64,000 nt of DNA from Ktedonobacteria bacterium brp13. GTDB lineage: Bacteria > Chloroflexota > Ktedonobacteria > Ktedonobacterales > Ktedonobacteraceae. Positions 9,569 to 18,165 of this stretch are shown in pieces (position 1 is the first letter of the stretch; each line of letters opens with the position of its first letter). The stretch is from NCBI GenBank assembly GCA_015099395.1, contig AP024096.1, positions 1,178,001-1,242,000 on the forward strand. Reading direction: 5' to 3'. Under the pieces are notes generated by a model. It searched no databases and was not told where the DNA came from. It saw only the letters and a list, made by a program, of their open reading frames with translations. Both the position numbers and the translations under genes were made by a program.

Positions 9569-10621
9569 TTAGTAGCCTTCCTCGGTCTTGGCTTTGAATG
9601 CAGGAACTTTACCCCAGAAGAGTTTGTAGGTAAAAATGAAGTATATGCAGGCAAGGAGGATGCCGATGATCCACCAGACAAAGCCTACCGTTTGTCCGTA
9701 TACCGACCCAGAAGCGTTCTGGATAGTGAGACTGTAGGCGGTATTACGGGCTGGTAGCACCATAGGATAGAGGCTGGCTGCGGCGCTGGCGAGCATGCCA
9801 ACAATAAACGTACAGGATGAGAAGAACGCAGCCAGATCGGCGTGCCGAAAATGGAAAAAGCCGATACCAGCCAGACCGACGAGTGCAATGAGGGGGAAGA
9901 TAAACTCCCATGGTCGCGTGATAAAGCTAGGCGCCACTGCCGGTTGTACTGTGAATGTTGCAATAGAGACCAGTATTGTCAGTACAATTGTAGCGATCCA
10001 GGCATTGCGAGCGATGAAGCGAGTGCGGGTGTTCAACGGATCGACGGTTTTGACTGCAATATAATTGGAGCCATGCATAGTGAGCGTTGCCACAGCCATT
10101 ATCCCTACCAGAATGGTGTACCAGTCTAGAATGCCTGGATTATTGCTGTAGGGATTGAAGTTGGTCCAGAGTGGCGCGAAGAAGGTGCCGTTGCTATCGA
10201 GTGAGACTCCACGTATGACATTGGCCAGTGCGGCACCGAAGAAGATAGTCAGTAGAGCGCTACCCACGAAGAAGACGCCATCCCAGAATGACGCCCACGT
10301 AGGATCTTGAAGATGCGAACGTAACTCGATAGCAACTCCGCGCAGCATCAGTAGCCAGAGCACGATGATCAATGGTAGATAGAAGCCACTGAAGCTGGCT
10401 GCGTAGAGCACTGGAAATGCGAAGAAGAGGGTGCCACCGGCAGCGATGAGCCAGACCTCGTTCCCATCCCAGACTGGTCCGATGGCACGTAGAATCATGC
10501 GACGTTCCGTGTTATTACGGGCGGCGAACAGATGGATGATGCCCGCGCCCAGGTCAAAGCCGTCCAGCAACACATACATAGTGAGCATGAAGGCAACCAG
10601 GATAAACCATAACGTTTGCAT
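9569..10621 (-). CDS. cydB: Cytochrome bd ubiquinol oxidase subunit II
   Basis: Second subunit of the bd-type terminal oxidase, which reduces oxygen to water with electrons from quinol at high affinity. It has 350 residues and about nine membrane helices. The N-terminus shows LLDGFDLGAGI, and GPVWDGNEVWLIAAGGTLFFAFP and LRGVAIELRS are the family's central signatures. GGTGAGGAGGGAA precedes the ATG. It follows cydA by 33 bp and is the last gene of the cydDCAB unit. The low-oxygen role is known for the family; nothing in the sequence shows the regulator. Confidence 0.95.
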   Translation of the reverse strand: MQTLWFILVAFMLTMYVLLDGFDLGAGIIHLFAARNNTERRMILRAIGPVWDGNEVWLIAAGGTLFFAFPVLYAASFSGFYLPLIIVLWLLMLRGVAIELRSHLQDPTWASFWDGVFFVGSALLTIFFGAALANVIRGVSLDSNGTFFAPLWTNFNPYSNNPGILDWYTILVGIMAVATLTMHGSNYIAVKTVDPLNTRTRFIARNAWIATIVLTILVSIATFTVQPAVAPSFITRPWEFIFPLIALVGLAGIGFFHFRHADLAAFFSSCTFIVGMLASAAASLYPMVLPARNTAYSLTIQNASGSVYGQTVGFVWWIIGILLACIYFIFTYKLFWGKVPAFKAKTEEGY

Positions 10622-10654
10622 TGTGTTCCCTCCTCACCTTGTCGTTATTCGTCT

Positions 10655-12064
10655 TTATTTCGCTACTGGTGTCGTTGGCTCACCGGTCTTAGGCTCTTGC
10701 GCATTCCCGTGATCGTGAGGGCCGCCTTGATCTTTGCCCGTTGGTAGCGTGGCAGGACCTTTGCCCGTCTCGTATACGATGAGAGTGACATAGAGCAGGC
10801 CCAATAGCAGGTACATGCCAGCGAAACCGAGAAGCGTGAAGATCACGTTGCCAGAAGAGACATTCGTTGAAGAGCCCTGTGCAGTGTGGAGCATCCCATA
10901 GACGATCCATGGCTGACGACCAAGCTCCGTAGTGAACCAGCCTGCGATATTAGCGATGAAAGGAAAAGGCGTGGCTAGAAAGAGTATCCAGTGCATCCAG
11001 CGGAGCTTGAAGAACCATCCGCGCCAGAGGAGCAGTAAGGAGAGGCCCATGATGGCGAGGAATATGGTACCCAGTCCGACCATGATGTGGTAGGTATAAT
11101 ACAGGAGCGCAACCGTGTCAGGCCGTTGATCAGCCGGGAAGGCAAGCAGGCCTTTGACCTGCGCTGACCAGCGTCGATAGGTGAGCAGGCTGAGCACATT
11201 GGGGACGATGATCGGATTATCGAGGGTCCCTTTTGCGGTATTTGGCTGCCCAATGATAACGATACCTGCACCTTTCTCAGTCTGGAAGAGGCCTTCCATT
11301 GCGGCTAATTTGACTGGTTGATTGAACGCTACCTGACGTCCCTCAAGGTCACCACTCGGAAAGATCTGAAAGGCACTGGCGATCAGACCGGCGATGACAC
11401 CGACGCGTATAAAGACCGGCGCCAGATTCACGTGCTTGTGGGACAATAAGTAGTATGCGCCCATACCAGTCATGCCGAATGCGCCGGTAATGACTGCTGC
11501 ACTCATTGTGTGCATATACTGGGGGCCGGTCCATGGGTTCGTAAGCACTGCCCAGTAGTTGCTGATGTGCAGACGCCCATTGGAGGCTACCATATAGCCT
11601 ACGGGATGTTGCATCCAGGCGTTCGAGGCGATAATAAAGGCCCCTGAAGCCCAGGTCCCAATCCAGAGCATGATAGCCGAAAGCAAGTGTATCTTCTGTC
11701 CAAAGGCGTCCTCACCAAATAGAAAGACACCGAGGAAGGCTGATTCCAGAAAGAAAGCAAAGGTACCTTCCATCGCTATCGTCTGTGCGATGATGTCGCC
11801 TGCGTAGACAGAGAAGCGCGCCCAGTTGGTGCCAAACTGAAACTCCTGGGGGAGGCCTGTGACAACGCCCATGATGAAGGTAATCGCCAGAATACGTGCC
11901 CAGAAGCGTGCGGCGATATTGTATTTATCGTCCTTCTTCCAAAGATAGAGCACTTTCAATACCACGAGCAGGAATGCGAGCCCCATGCTGAGCTGCGGGA
12001 AGAGGTAGTGGAAACCTATGGTAAAGGCAAATTGTGCTCGTGATAGCAGCGTTGATAGATCCAT
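10655..12064 (-). CDS. cydA: Cytochrome bd ubiquinol oxidase subunit I
   Basis: Haem-bearing subunit of cytochrome bd. It has 469 residues and nine or so membrane helices. His19 in the N-terminal SRAQFAFTIGFHYLFP sits at the place of the haem b595 ligand in E. coli CydA. MEGTFAFFLES, the conserved GRQPW motif of the quinol-binding loop (WFTTELGRQPWIVYG) and the short loop after it place it in the short-Q-loop class typical of Gram-positive and related bacteria. The ATG follows AAGGATAAAGGAC. The tail after residue 440 is polar (GPATLPTGKDQGGPHDHG). It lies between cydC (52-bp gap) and cydB. Confidence 0.96.
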   Translation of the reverse strand: MDLSTLLSRAQFAFTIGFHYLFPQLSMGLAFLLVVLKVLYLWKKDDKYNIAARFWARILAITFIMGVVTGLPQEFQFGTNWARFSVYAGDIIAQTIAMEGTFAFFLESAFLGVFLFGEDAFGQKIHLLSAIMLWIGTWASGAFIIASNAWMQHPVGYMVASNGRLHISNYWAVLTNPWTGPQYMHTMSAAVITGAFGMTGMGAYYLLSHKHVNLAPVFIRVGVIAGLIASAFQIFPSGDLEGRQVAFNQPVKLAAMEGLFQTEKGAGIVIIGQPNTAKGTLDNPIIVPNVLSLLTYRRWSAQVKGLLAFPADQRPDTVALLYYTYHIMVGLGTIFLAIMGLSLLLLWRGWFFKLRWMHWILFLATPFPFIANIAGWFTTELGRQPWIVYGMLHTAQGSSTNVSSGNVIFTLLGFAGMYLLLGLLYVTLIVYETGKGPATLPTGKDQGGPHDHGNAQEPKTGEPTTPVAK

Positions 12065-12115
12065 GTCCTTTATCCTTCCATTACTGCTTTTTCATCAATC
12101 CGCTGTGCATCTAAC

Positions 12116-13876
12116 CTACGCGGGGTCCAGGATTGTGCTTTGCAGGTCGAACATCTGTCGATAGAGTCCGTCCTGCTGCAAGAGCTCTGCGTGGGTCCCA
12201 CGCTCTACGATATGGCCCTGGTCGAGGACCAGAATCTCGTCCATACGCTCCATCGCGATGAGACGATGCGTGATGACGAGGGTGCTACGCTCGTGCATCA
12301 GCTTTTCAAGGGCTACGAGTAGTCCCTGCTCGGTCTCTGGGTCCAGGTTTGCGGTCGCTTCGTCTAGCACAAGGATAGGTGCATCCTTCAACAAAGTGCG
12401 CGCAATCGCAATACGTTGTTTTTCGCCGCCAGAGAGGCGTAGCCCTTGCTCACCTACCCATGTGTCCAGTCCATCAGGGAGTTGGGCCAGACCCTCGCTG
12501 ATCTGTGCCTGTGCGAGGACCTGGTTGATCTCTGCAGGACTCGCAGCAGCCTTTGCCAGGAGCAAGTTGTTATGAATGGTATCGCTGAAGAGGTGCGTAT
12601 CCTGCGCTACGACTCCTAACAACGTACGCAGCTCGGCCAGCGCAAACTTGCGAGTATCCTGTCCATTTAGAGAGATGCTACCCTGCGTGGGGTCCCAAAA
12701 GCGCAGCAGGAGTCTGACAAGCGTGCTTTTGCCTGCTCCGCTCGGACCTACAATTGCGATACGTTGTCCAGGACGAAGCTGTAAGGTGATGTCGTGCAGC
12801 ACCTCTGTGTCTTCTTCGCCTTTGCCTTCAGTGGCATAAGAGAAGTGGACGTGGTCGAGGGTAAGCGTATATCCCTGGTCCGGGTTGGGCAGTGCTTGAG
12901 GCTCTACGTTCTCAACGACCTGTGGTCGCGTATCGACGACCTTGAAGAGTCGTTCGCCAGCAGCCAGCGAATGGCCCAGGAATTGGAATGCCTCTCCCAG
13001 CGGTTGTACAGCTTCAAAGCTAGCCAGGATGAAGAGCGCCAGGAATGCCAGGTAGACGCCGTTCACGGCCTTCGAGAGGACTAATGGGATCGCCAGCATC
13101 AGGATGGTCCACGTGGCGAGATTCATCAGTGCTTCATTGAGCGTCTGTTGCATGCCTGTAATCAAAGCCATACGTCGCTGTACACGCCCCAGAGCTCTGT
13201 TGAGGAGATGAATCTTCTGGCTCTGCTCGTGAGCCTGGCCGTAGATTAACAGCTCGGGCAAGCCCTGTATGCCATCCACAATCTGTGCGTTGAGTTCCGC
13301 GCGCGTCGTAAGCTGCTGCTTGCCCCAACCACGTGCCAGCAGACTACTCAAAGCTGGGATACCCACGCCTGCCACGACAAGAAATGCCAGGGCAACCCAG
13401 GCCAGCGCTACATGGAAGATCGTGAAGACATAAAAGGTGAGTATGATGATCAGGATCGCTACGACAATGGGAGCGATGATACGCAGATAAATGTTTTGCA
13501 ACTCTTCGATATCACCAACAAGATTCGTTAGTAGATCACCACTGCGGTACGCCTGCACCTGTGCCGGGGCAAGTGGCTCCATCCGCTGGTAGAACCATGC
13601 ACGTATCTGCGAGAGCAGACGGAACGTGAGGTTATGTGAGACCAACCGCTCGACATAGCGTGAAACCGCTCGTGATACGCCCGTAAAGCGTACGATATAG
13701 ATAGGGATGGTGAGCAACGCCATAAACGGAACGATTGCTGCAGCCGCGATAAGATAGCCAGAGAAAGCCAGCAGCCCGATATTACTGGCAATAGTGAAAA
13801 AACCAAGGAAGATTGCCAGGAGCACAAACCAGCGAAATGTTTTCAGATAGGCGAGCAAGCGGAGAAACGTTTTCAT
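12116..13876 (-). CDS. cydC: Thiol-reductant ABC exporter, CydC subunit
   Basis: Half-transporter of 586 residues: six membrane helices (about 1-310), then an ATPase domain. Walker A is GPSGAGKSTL near residue 381, the signature LSGGEKQRIAIARTLL, Walker B ILVLDEATANLD, and the H-loop is in VITHRL. With CydD it exports glutathione or cysteine, and is needed to mature cytochrome bd. Its ATG lies within the last bases of cydD (ATGA overlap at 13873-13876) behind AGGAGG, showing translational coupling. Confidence 0.92.
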   Translation of the reverse strand: MKTFLRLLAYLKTFRWFVLLAIFLGFFTIASNIGLLAFSGYLIAAAAIVPFMALLTIPIYIVRFTGVSRAVSRYVERLVSHNLTFRLLSQIRAWFYQRMEPLAPAQVQAYRSGDLLTNLVGDIEELQNIYLRIIAPIVVAILIIILTFYVFTIFHVALAWVALAFLVVAGVGIPALSSLLARGWGKQQLTTRAELNAQIVDGIQGLPELLIYGQAHEQSQKIHLLNRALGRVQRRMALITGMQQTLNEALMNLATWTILMLAIPLVLSKAVNGVYLAFLALFILASFEAVQPLGEAFQFLGHSLAAGERLFKVVDTRPQVVENVEPQALPNPDQGYTLTLDHVHFSYATEGKGEEDTEVLHDITLQLRPGQRIAIVGPSGAGKSTLVRLLLRFWDPTQGSISLNGQDTRKFALAELRTLLGVVAQDTHLFSDTIHNNLLLAKAAASPAEINQVLAQAQISEGLAQLPDGLDTWVGEQGLRLSGGEKQRIAIARTLLKDAPILVLDEATANLDPETEQGLLVALEKLMHERSTLVITHRLIAMERMDEILVLDQGHIVERGTHAELLQQDGLYRQMFDLQSTILDPA

Positions 13877-15672
13877 GAGCTTACCTCCTGTTGACTCTGT
13901 CTCTGCGTCTGTGTATAGAGCAAGCGAGCAAAGGCGCTGTGTTCTTGTCGCTGAGAGAGCAACGCAGCTTGAGTGCCTACCTCAATCAATCTGCCCTTTT
14001 CCAGGATCGCAATCTGTGTCGCTTGCTTGATCGTATTGTAGCGATGTGCAATGACCAGGACTGTACGCTCATGCATCAACTGTTCAAGTGCTTGCTGTAT
14101 CAATGCTTCGCTCCGTGGGTCCAGGCTCGACGTTGGCTCGTCAAGGATAAGCAGGGGAGCGTCTTTCAAAAATGCTCTGGCGATGGAGATACGTTGTGCC
14201 TGACCCATACTTAGCCGTGTTCCGCGTTCGCCCAGGGGAGTTGCGTAGCCCTGCGGGAGCTGTGTAATAAACTCGGCAGCTCCAGCGAGCTCTGCTGCGG
14301 CCTCAAGCTCTTGCTGGGTTGCAGTAGGGCGTGCCATACGAATATTGTCTTCGACGCTGCCATAGAAGAGGTACGGTCGTTGTGGAACCAGGGCGATCAA
14401 TTCACGCCACTTCGCCAGCGATAGCTCATGGATGGGTAGACCATTGACCGTAATTGCGCCGCTCTGGTTATCCATGAAGCGTAGCAGTACGTTTACCAGG
14501 GTGCTCTTGCCTGCGCCGCTGCGCCCAACAAGCGCGGTACAACTTGCGGCTGGCAAGGTAAGATTGATGCCGTCCAATGCCGGATGTGGCGTTCCCGCAT
14601 AGCTGTAGCCTACATTCGTGAACTCGATCGCTACACGCTCTTTTGAAGGGCGTGAAGGGCTCGATTGCGTATCAGGTACGGCTGTAGTGGTCGTGACTGC
14701 TGTCGCTGGTTCGTTTTGTAGCTGGAGTGGTGTGTTTAGAATCTCATTGATACGTTGTGCTGCGGCCTTGCCTTCCATACCCGCGTGGCGATGGGTACCC
14801 AGGTCACGTAAAGGACGATAAAACTCAGGTGCCAGCAAGAGGACAAGCAGTGCCTTCTCAAACGAGATGTCTTGATTGAGAAGACGAATACCGAGCATGA
14901 CAGCCACCAGGGCGATCGCCATCGCTGCCATAAACTCCAGAACCATACCCGATAAAAAGGCGACACGGAGCACCTTCATCGTCGACTGCCGGAAGGTCTC
15001 GCTCACCTCTTTGATGCGCTTGCTCTCTTCCTGGCTGCGTCCAAAGATCTTCAGCGTCGGTAGGCCCTGTATAGCATCTAGAAAATGGGCACTCATTCTG
15101 GAGAGGTCTAGCCACTGCTTCTGTGTGTGTTCTTCGGCGATACGACCGATCAATATCATCATAAGTGGAATAATGGGTGCTGTGATGAACAAGAGAGCCG
15201 CACTGATCCAATCCACACTCAGTAGATAGATGAAGATAAGGAGTGGAATACCAGCGCTCAGGTAGATCTGTGGTAGATAGCGACTGATGTACGCATCCAT
15301 ACGCTCGATGCCATCGTTTAAGGTCGCTACCAGCTCGCCGGTCTGCTCGTGGCGTGCAAAGGCAGGTCCAAGCTGTAGCAGGTGGGCAAACAGTCGTTCT
15401 CGTAGCTCTGTCTTGACACGGATCGCACTCTCTTGCGCACAGAGCTCTTTGATCCATGTCAACAGTGCTCGTCCTAGAATCGTCACGAGCAATAACATGA
15501 GGGGTGTGCTCACCTGAGCCGTATTCTGATGCTGTGTGAAGACTCTCCCAATGACGTTTGCTAAATATGACATCTGCACAATTACGACAAGCGTCCAGAT
15601 AAGCCCAAGCACGACAGCAGCTATAAGTAGCAATTTTGCTTGCTTAATTGACTGAAATATCTCTTTTGGCAT
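13873..15672 (-). CDS. cydD: Thiol-reductant ABC exporter, CydD subunit
   Basis: Partner of CydC, 599 residues, with an N-terminal six-helix domain and a C-terminal ATPase. Walker A is GRSGAGKSTL near residue 382, Walker B LLILDEPTSSLD. The ABC signature reads LSMGQAQRISIARAF, with Met replacing the first Gly of the usual LSGGQ; such changes in one half of a heterodimeric ABC pair often mark an asymmetric site. A Ser/Pro-rich linker (residues about 330-350) joins the domains. It is the first gene of the cyd unit. The ATG has no clear Shine-Dalgarno sequence; GGATAGTATAGAC lies just upstream and could include a -10 box. Confidence 0.92.
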   Translation of the reverse strand: MPKEIFQSIKQAKLLLIAAVVLGLIWTLVVIVQMSYLANVIGRVFTQHQNTAQVSTPLMLLLVTILGRALLTWIKELCAQESAIRVKTELRERLFAHLLQLGPAFARHEQTGELVATLNDGIERMDAYISRYLPQIYLSAGIPLLIFIYLLSVDWISAALLFITAPIIPLMMILIGRIAEEHTQKQWLDLSRMSAHFLDAIQGLPTLKIFGRSQEESKRIKEVSETFRQSTMKVLRVAFLSGMVLEFMAAMAIALVAVMLGIRLLNQDISFEKALLVLLLAPEFYRPLRDLGTHRHAGMEGKAAAQRINEILNTPLQLQNEPATAVTTTTAVPDTQSSPSRPSKERVAIEFTNVGYSYAGTPHPALDGINLTLPAASCTALVGRSGAGKSTLVNVLLRFMDNQSGAITVNGLPIHELSLAKWRELIALVPQRPYLFYGSVEDNIRMARPTATQQELEAAAELAGAAEFITQLPQGYATPLGERGTRLSMGQAQRISIARAFLKDAPLLILDEPTSSLDPRSEALIQQALEQLMHERTVLVIAHRYNTIKQATQIAILEKGRLIEVGTQAALLSQRQEHSAFARLLYTQTQRQSQQEVSS

Positions 15673-15760
15673 TGTGTTGTCTATACTATCCCAAAGATCT
15701 TACTTTTTCGCCCTTATGTACTACTCTGAACACGTGATAGCATACCTCATAGTTACACTC

Positions 15761-15780
15761 CAGTTTTCGGATCAGCAGTA
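15761..15780 (+). repeat. Partial copy of the cloverleaf repeat (one end only)
   Basis: CAGTTTTCGGATCAGCAGTA matches the tail of the four full copies in this window (AGTTTTCGGATCAGTAGTA), but the rest of the element is absent. Read on the minus strand, its CTGATCC supplies the TGA stop (15774-15772) of the NUDIX gene. Confidence 0.55.
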
Positions 15781-16152
15781 TGCTATTTTTTGCGCAATAG
15801 GGATATCGGCTGCAGAAAATGTATACTGCATGAGCTCTGCCGGTTGTACCCAGGCTACCTCGGCGTGCACGAAAAGCTGAAAGTCCCCAGCGATATAGAT
15901 TGTTTTATAGGCCAACAATTCTATTGCGATATGTTGATAGCGGTAGATGCTGGCCGTGAAAAATTCGCCAACCTCGACGGTCACTCCGAACTCTTCTAGC
16001 ATCTCGCGTGCTAAGCACTGCTCAGGTGTTTCTCCGGGCTCGATCTTGCCACCAGGGAACTCCCATAGGTGTTCCAGTGCATCACCTTTCTGCCTGCGTG
16101 CGATCAGTATCTTGCCATCGATTGTAAGTAGTGCGGCCGTGACTTGCTGCAT
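15772..16152 (-). CDS. NUDIX hydrolase, MutT/8-oxo-dGTP diphosphatase-like
   Basis: 126 residues, the usual size of a MutT-type sanitising hydrolase that cleaves oxidised nucleoside triphosphates to monophosphates. The Nudix box GX5EX7REUXEEXGU is complete: it begins GGKIEPGE and ends REMLEEFGV, around residues 35-57. The N-terminus (MQQVTAALLTIDGKILIARRQKG) matches MutT. The substrate is inferred from similarity only. The stop codon lies in a partial copy of the window's cloverleaf repeat, so the C-terminus may have been set by insertion. It lies 100 bp upstream of cydD on the same strand and might be co-transcribed. Confidence 0.87.
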   Translation of the reverse strand: MQQVTAALLTIDGKILIARRQKGDALEHLWEFPGGKIEPGETPEQCLAREMLEEFGVTVEVGEFFTASIYRYQHIAIELLAYKTIYIAGDFQLFVHAEVAWVQPAELMQYTFSAADIPIAQKIAYC

Positions 16153-16382
16153 CGAGATGTTACCCTTCCTGCTCTTTGTTTGCTTCAGATGCTCAGGCTC
16201 AGCATACGGGTAGATGCTTGCTCAACCGTTGCAAGGATAGTGAGCGTTTATAGTATAGTCTTGTTTGCAGGATCTGCCAAACGGCTGGATCGAAGGATAG
16301 TATGACAGATGAGGTAAGATAGGGGCTGTACCTTTTATCATAGCAGGGTGAATTGTTTTTGTGCGTTGGTTGTTTTGCATTG

Positions 16383-16400
16383 ATTGTTTTATAAAACAAT
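16383..16400. promoter_or_regulatory. Perfect 18-bp palindrome, possible operator
   Basis: ATTGTTTTATAAAACAAT is a perfect two-fold palindrome in the 301-bp gap between the NUDIX and amidotransferase genes, about 230 bp upstream of the NUDIX start. It looks like a site for a dimeric repressor. The rest of this gap holds only the hairpin at 16422-16449. Confidence 0.35.
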
Positions 16401-16421
16401 TAGTATGGATAAGCAGGTGAG

Positions 16422-16449
16422 AGAGGGAGAGTATCTGGCTTCTCCCTCT
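16422..16449 (-). terminator. Terminator-like hairpin after the amidotransferase gene
   Basis: AGAGGGAGA (16422-16430) pairs perfectly with TCTCCCTCT (16441-16449), loop 10 nt, just beyond the stop codon of the minus-strand gene ending at 16454. There is no T-run after it. Confidence 0.45.
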
Positions 16450-16453
16450 GCGC

Positions 16454-17176
16454 TTAAGCGAGCAGGTCGCTGATATGCAGGAAATTTTGAATGACGGTAC
16501 GTGCATGTTCGCGATAGATAGGATAGAGGGAGGGTACCTCATTAATGACGGTGTTATATGCATCGATGCCACAATATTGAATAAACTCAGCTTTAGAGTC
16601 TTCATCGTGAAGCCAGTGAGAAAGCATGTCCGGTGTTAGCTCAATATGATATTGCAGGCCATAGACGTGCTGGTGATAGCGAAACGCCTGGTGTTCATTG
16701 AGACCATGGCCTGCCAGGAGGGTCGCGCCACGGGGCAGATGGAAAACGTCTGTATGCCATTGGAAGGCTTGCTGATAACCGGGTAGCCTTGCAAAGAGTG
16801 GATCGGCAGCCCCATGTTCGGTGAAGTGAATCTGTAAAAAGCCGATTTTGACGGGTGGTACAGGTACCACGCGTGCTCCGAAGGCGTTCGCAATGATCTG
16901 GCTACCCAGACAGATGCCGATGACCGGGACGCCGCTTGTAACGGCTTGCCGGACCATCTCCTCCTCTTGCTTGAGCCAGGGATACAGCTCGGTATTATAG
17001 ATATGTTGTGTCCCGCCAAAGATAAAGATAGCCTTGTAGTTTGCTGGATGAGGGAGCGCCTCGGTGGTGACATGAACAATATCGTAGGGAATGTTGTTTT
17101 CATGCAAAATTTCACCTACCAGACCGGGTGGGTTTATCTCCACGTGTTGCAGTGCAAGGACACGTTGTGTATTCAA
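16454..17176 (-). CDS. Class I glutamine amidotransferase-like protein
   Basis: 240 residues. The catalytic triad is visible: nucleophile Cys89 in PVIGICLGSQ, and His177 and Glu179 in GLQYHIELT. FIFGGTQ near residue 52 is the oxyanion-side strand. Stand-alone members of this type (GuaA-domain-like, YLR126C-like) hydrolyse glutamine or gamma-glutamyl bonds; the true substrate is unknown. The start is uncertain: the TTG at 17176 directly abuts GGAGG, which is too close to be an ideal ribosome site, and no ATG lies upstream in frame. A copy of the cloverleaf repeat ends 21 bp upstream, so the original 5' region may have been altered by its insertion. Confidence 0.85.
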   Translation of the reverse strand: MNTQRVLALQHVEINPPGLVGEILHENNIPYDIVHVTTEALPHPANYKAIFIFGGTQHIYNTELYPWLKQEEEMVRQAVTSGVPVIGICLGSQIIANAFGARVVPVPPVKIGFLQIHFTEHGAADPLFARLPGYQQAFQWHTDVFHLPRGATLLAGHGLNEHQAFRYHQHVYGLQYHIELTPDMLSHWLHDEDSKAEFIQYCGIDAYNTVINEVPSLYPIYREHARTVIQNFLHISDLLA

Positions 17177-17197
17177 CCTCCAGAGTCCCTTTCCTGT

Positions 17198-17272
17198 TAC
17201 TACTGATCCGAAAACTTGCGTGTGCAGAGCACGAGCGACGGCAGTCGCGTTGGTTTTCGGAACAAGATCTTA
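17198..17272 (-). repeat. Cloverleaf repeat, copy A
   Basis: A 75-bp copy, read on the minus strand from TAAGATCTTGTTCCGAAAACC to GGATCAGTAGTA. The ends CCGAAAAC and GTTTTCGG pair; inside are two further stems, GCGAC/GTCGC and GTGC/GCAC. Its first three bases, TAA, are the stop codon of the Uma2 gene, and its other end lies 21 bp before the amidotransferase start. Confidence 0.85.
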
Positions 17273-17866
17273 GAGAACGCCTTCATAAATTTCATCGAGG
17301 GGCAATTCCAAATCAAGTTGATCTAATTTGATAACCTGATTCTCCGAGAAACGTTCCTGCCTCCAATTTGTCGCTTTTCGGTAGACTTCGACATATCGCT
17401 CATTCTGGCTCACCAGGATGTATGCTTCTAAGCTTGGACAAGATTGGTATCGTGCAAACTTCTCTCCACGATCATATCTCTCTGTCGTTGGAGATAAGAC
17501 CTCAACAACAATAAGAGGCGACTGAATGCGAAATGGCTTTAATCGCTTATCCTTATCCCAATCAGCTCTATCACAAGTAAGAACAACGTCAGGTGCAACA
17601 GGAGGCTTTCCAGGGATAGCAACATACTGATCTCGATGAGTACGACACGGTCCCCCTCGCCCCAACTGAGCACGAAATACTACATCAATATTCCCTGAGA
17701 TAGCGCTATGCTCTGGACTAGAACCGGTCATATCATAGACGATACCATCGATCAGTTCGTATCGATAAGGACTCTCTATATTGATCAAACCCTCAAACGC
17801 TTCTTCCGTCATGGGTATACCATGCATTGAGTCATCACTATTCTCATGCCGCTGATTAACAACCAC
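17270..17866 (-). CDS. Uma2-family (DUF820) putative endonuclease
   Basis: About 198 residues with the PD-(D/E)xK-like core of the Uma2 family: YELIDGIVYDM near residue 35, HSAISGNI, VAPDVVLTCDRAD near 110 and LIVVEVLSPTTERYDRGEKFARYQ near 135, where the Asp, Glu and Lys-type positions form the presumed active site. These proteins are multiplied in cyanobacteria and Chloroflexota; their biological role is not established. I place the start at the GTG at 17866, with AGGAGG 7-8 bases upstream, instead of the ATG at 17911. The stop codon is the TAA at the start of cloverleaf repeat copy A. Confidence 0.85.
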   Translation of the reverse strand: MVVNQRHENSDDSMHGIPMTEEAFEGLINIESPYRYELIDGIVYDMTGSSPEHSAISGNIDVVFRAQLGRGGPCRTHRDQYVAIPGKPPVAPDVVLTCDRADWDKDKRLKPFRIQSPLIVVEVLSPTTERYDRGEKFARYQSCPSLEAYILVSQNERYVEVYRKATNWRQERFSENQVIKLDQLDLELPLDEIYEGVL

Positions 17867-18101
17867 TTCCTCGCCTCCTTCAATGAACAAGTCGCAGATA
17901 CCAGTTAGCATCGTCTATCATATCATACAACAAACTCATGTTTTATTTGCAACAAAACCCTCGGGAAATTAGCTCAGACAGAACAAGAGGTACTTGCTTC
18001 GTTCAGGCGGAGTGGGGCGTATTGCAGGCCTTCTTTAAGATGAGCTCTATTAAGCGAGAGCTACTTTTTATTGTTGCGGGCCGTGTATGATAACATACAT
18101 A

Positions 18102-18112
18102 GTTACTATAAC
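18102..18112. promoter_or_regulatory. GTTACTATAAC motif upstream of the propeller gene
   Basis: An 11-bp near-palindrome (GTTA-CTA-TAAC) 53 bp before the start of the PQQ-like propeller gene. The same 11 bases occur again only at 52406-52416 and, inverted, at 55098-55108, the latter upstream of another propeller gene. It could be an operator or part of a promoter. The 254-bp gap around it separates divergent genes. Confidence 0.4.
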
Positions 18113-18165
18113 ATTAGCGAATGTATGGTGTGGTTTTATGTATCTTTTTTGTTGAGGTATACACG

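Noticed and set aside
14858..15457. Long minus-strand open frame of 199 codons
   Set aside because: It is another frame within cydD, which has full domain support.
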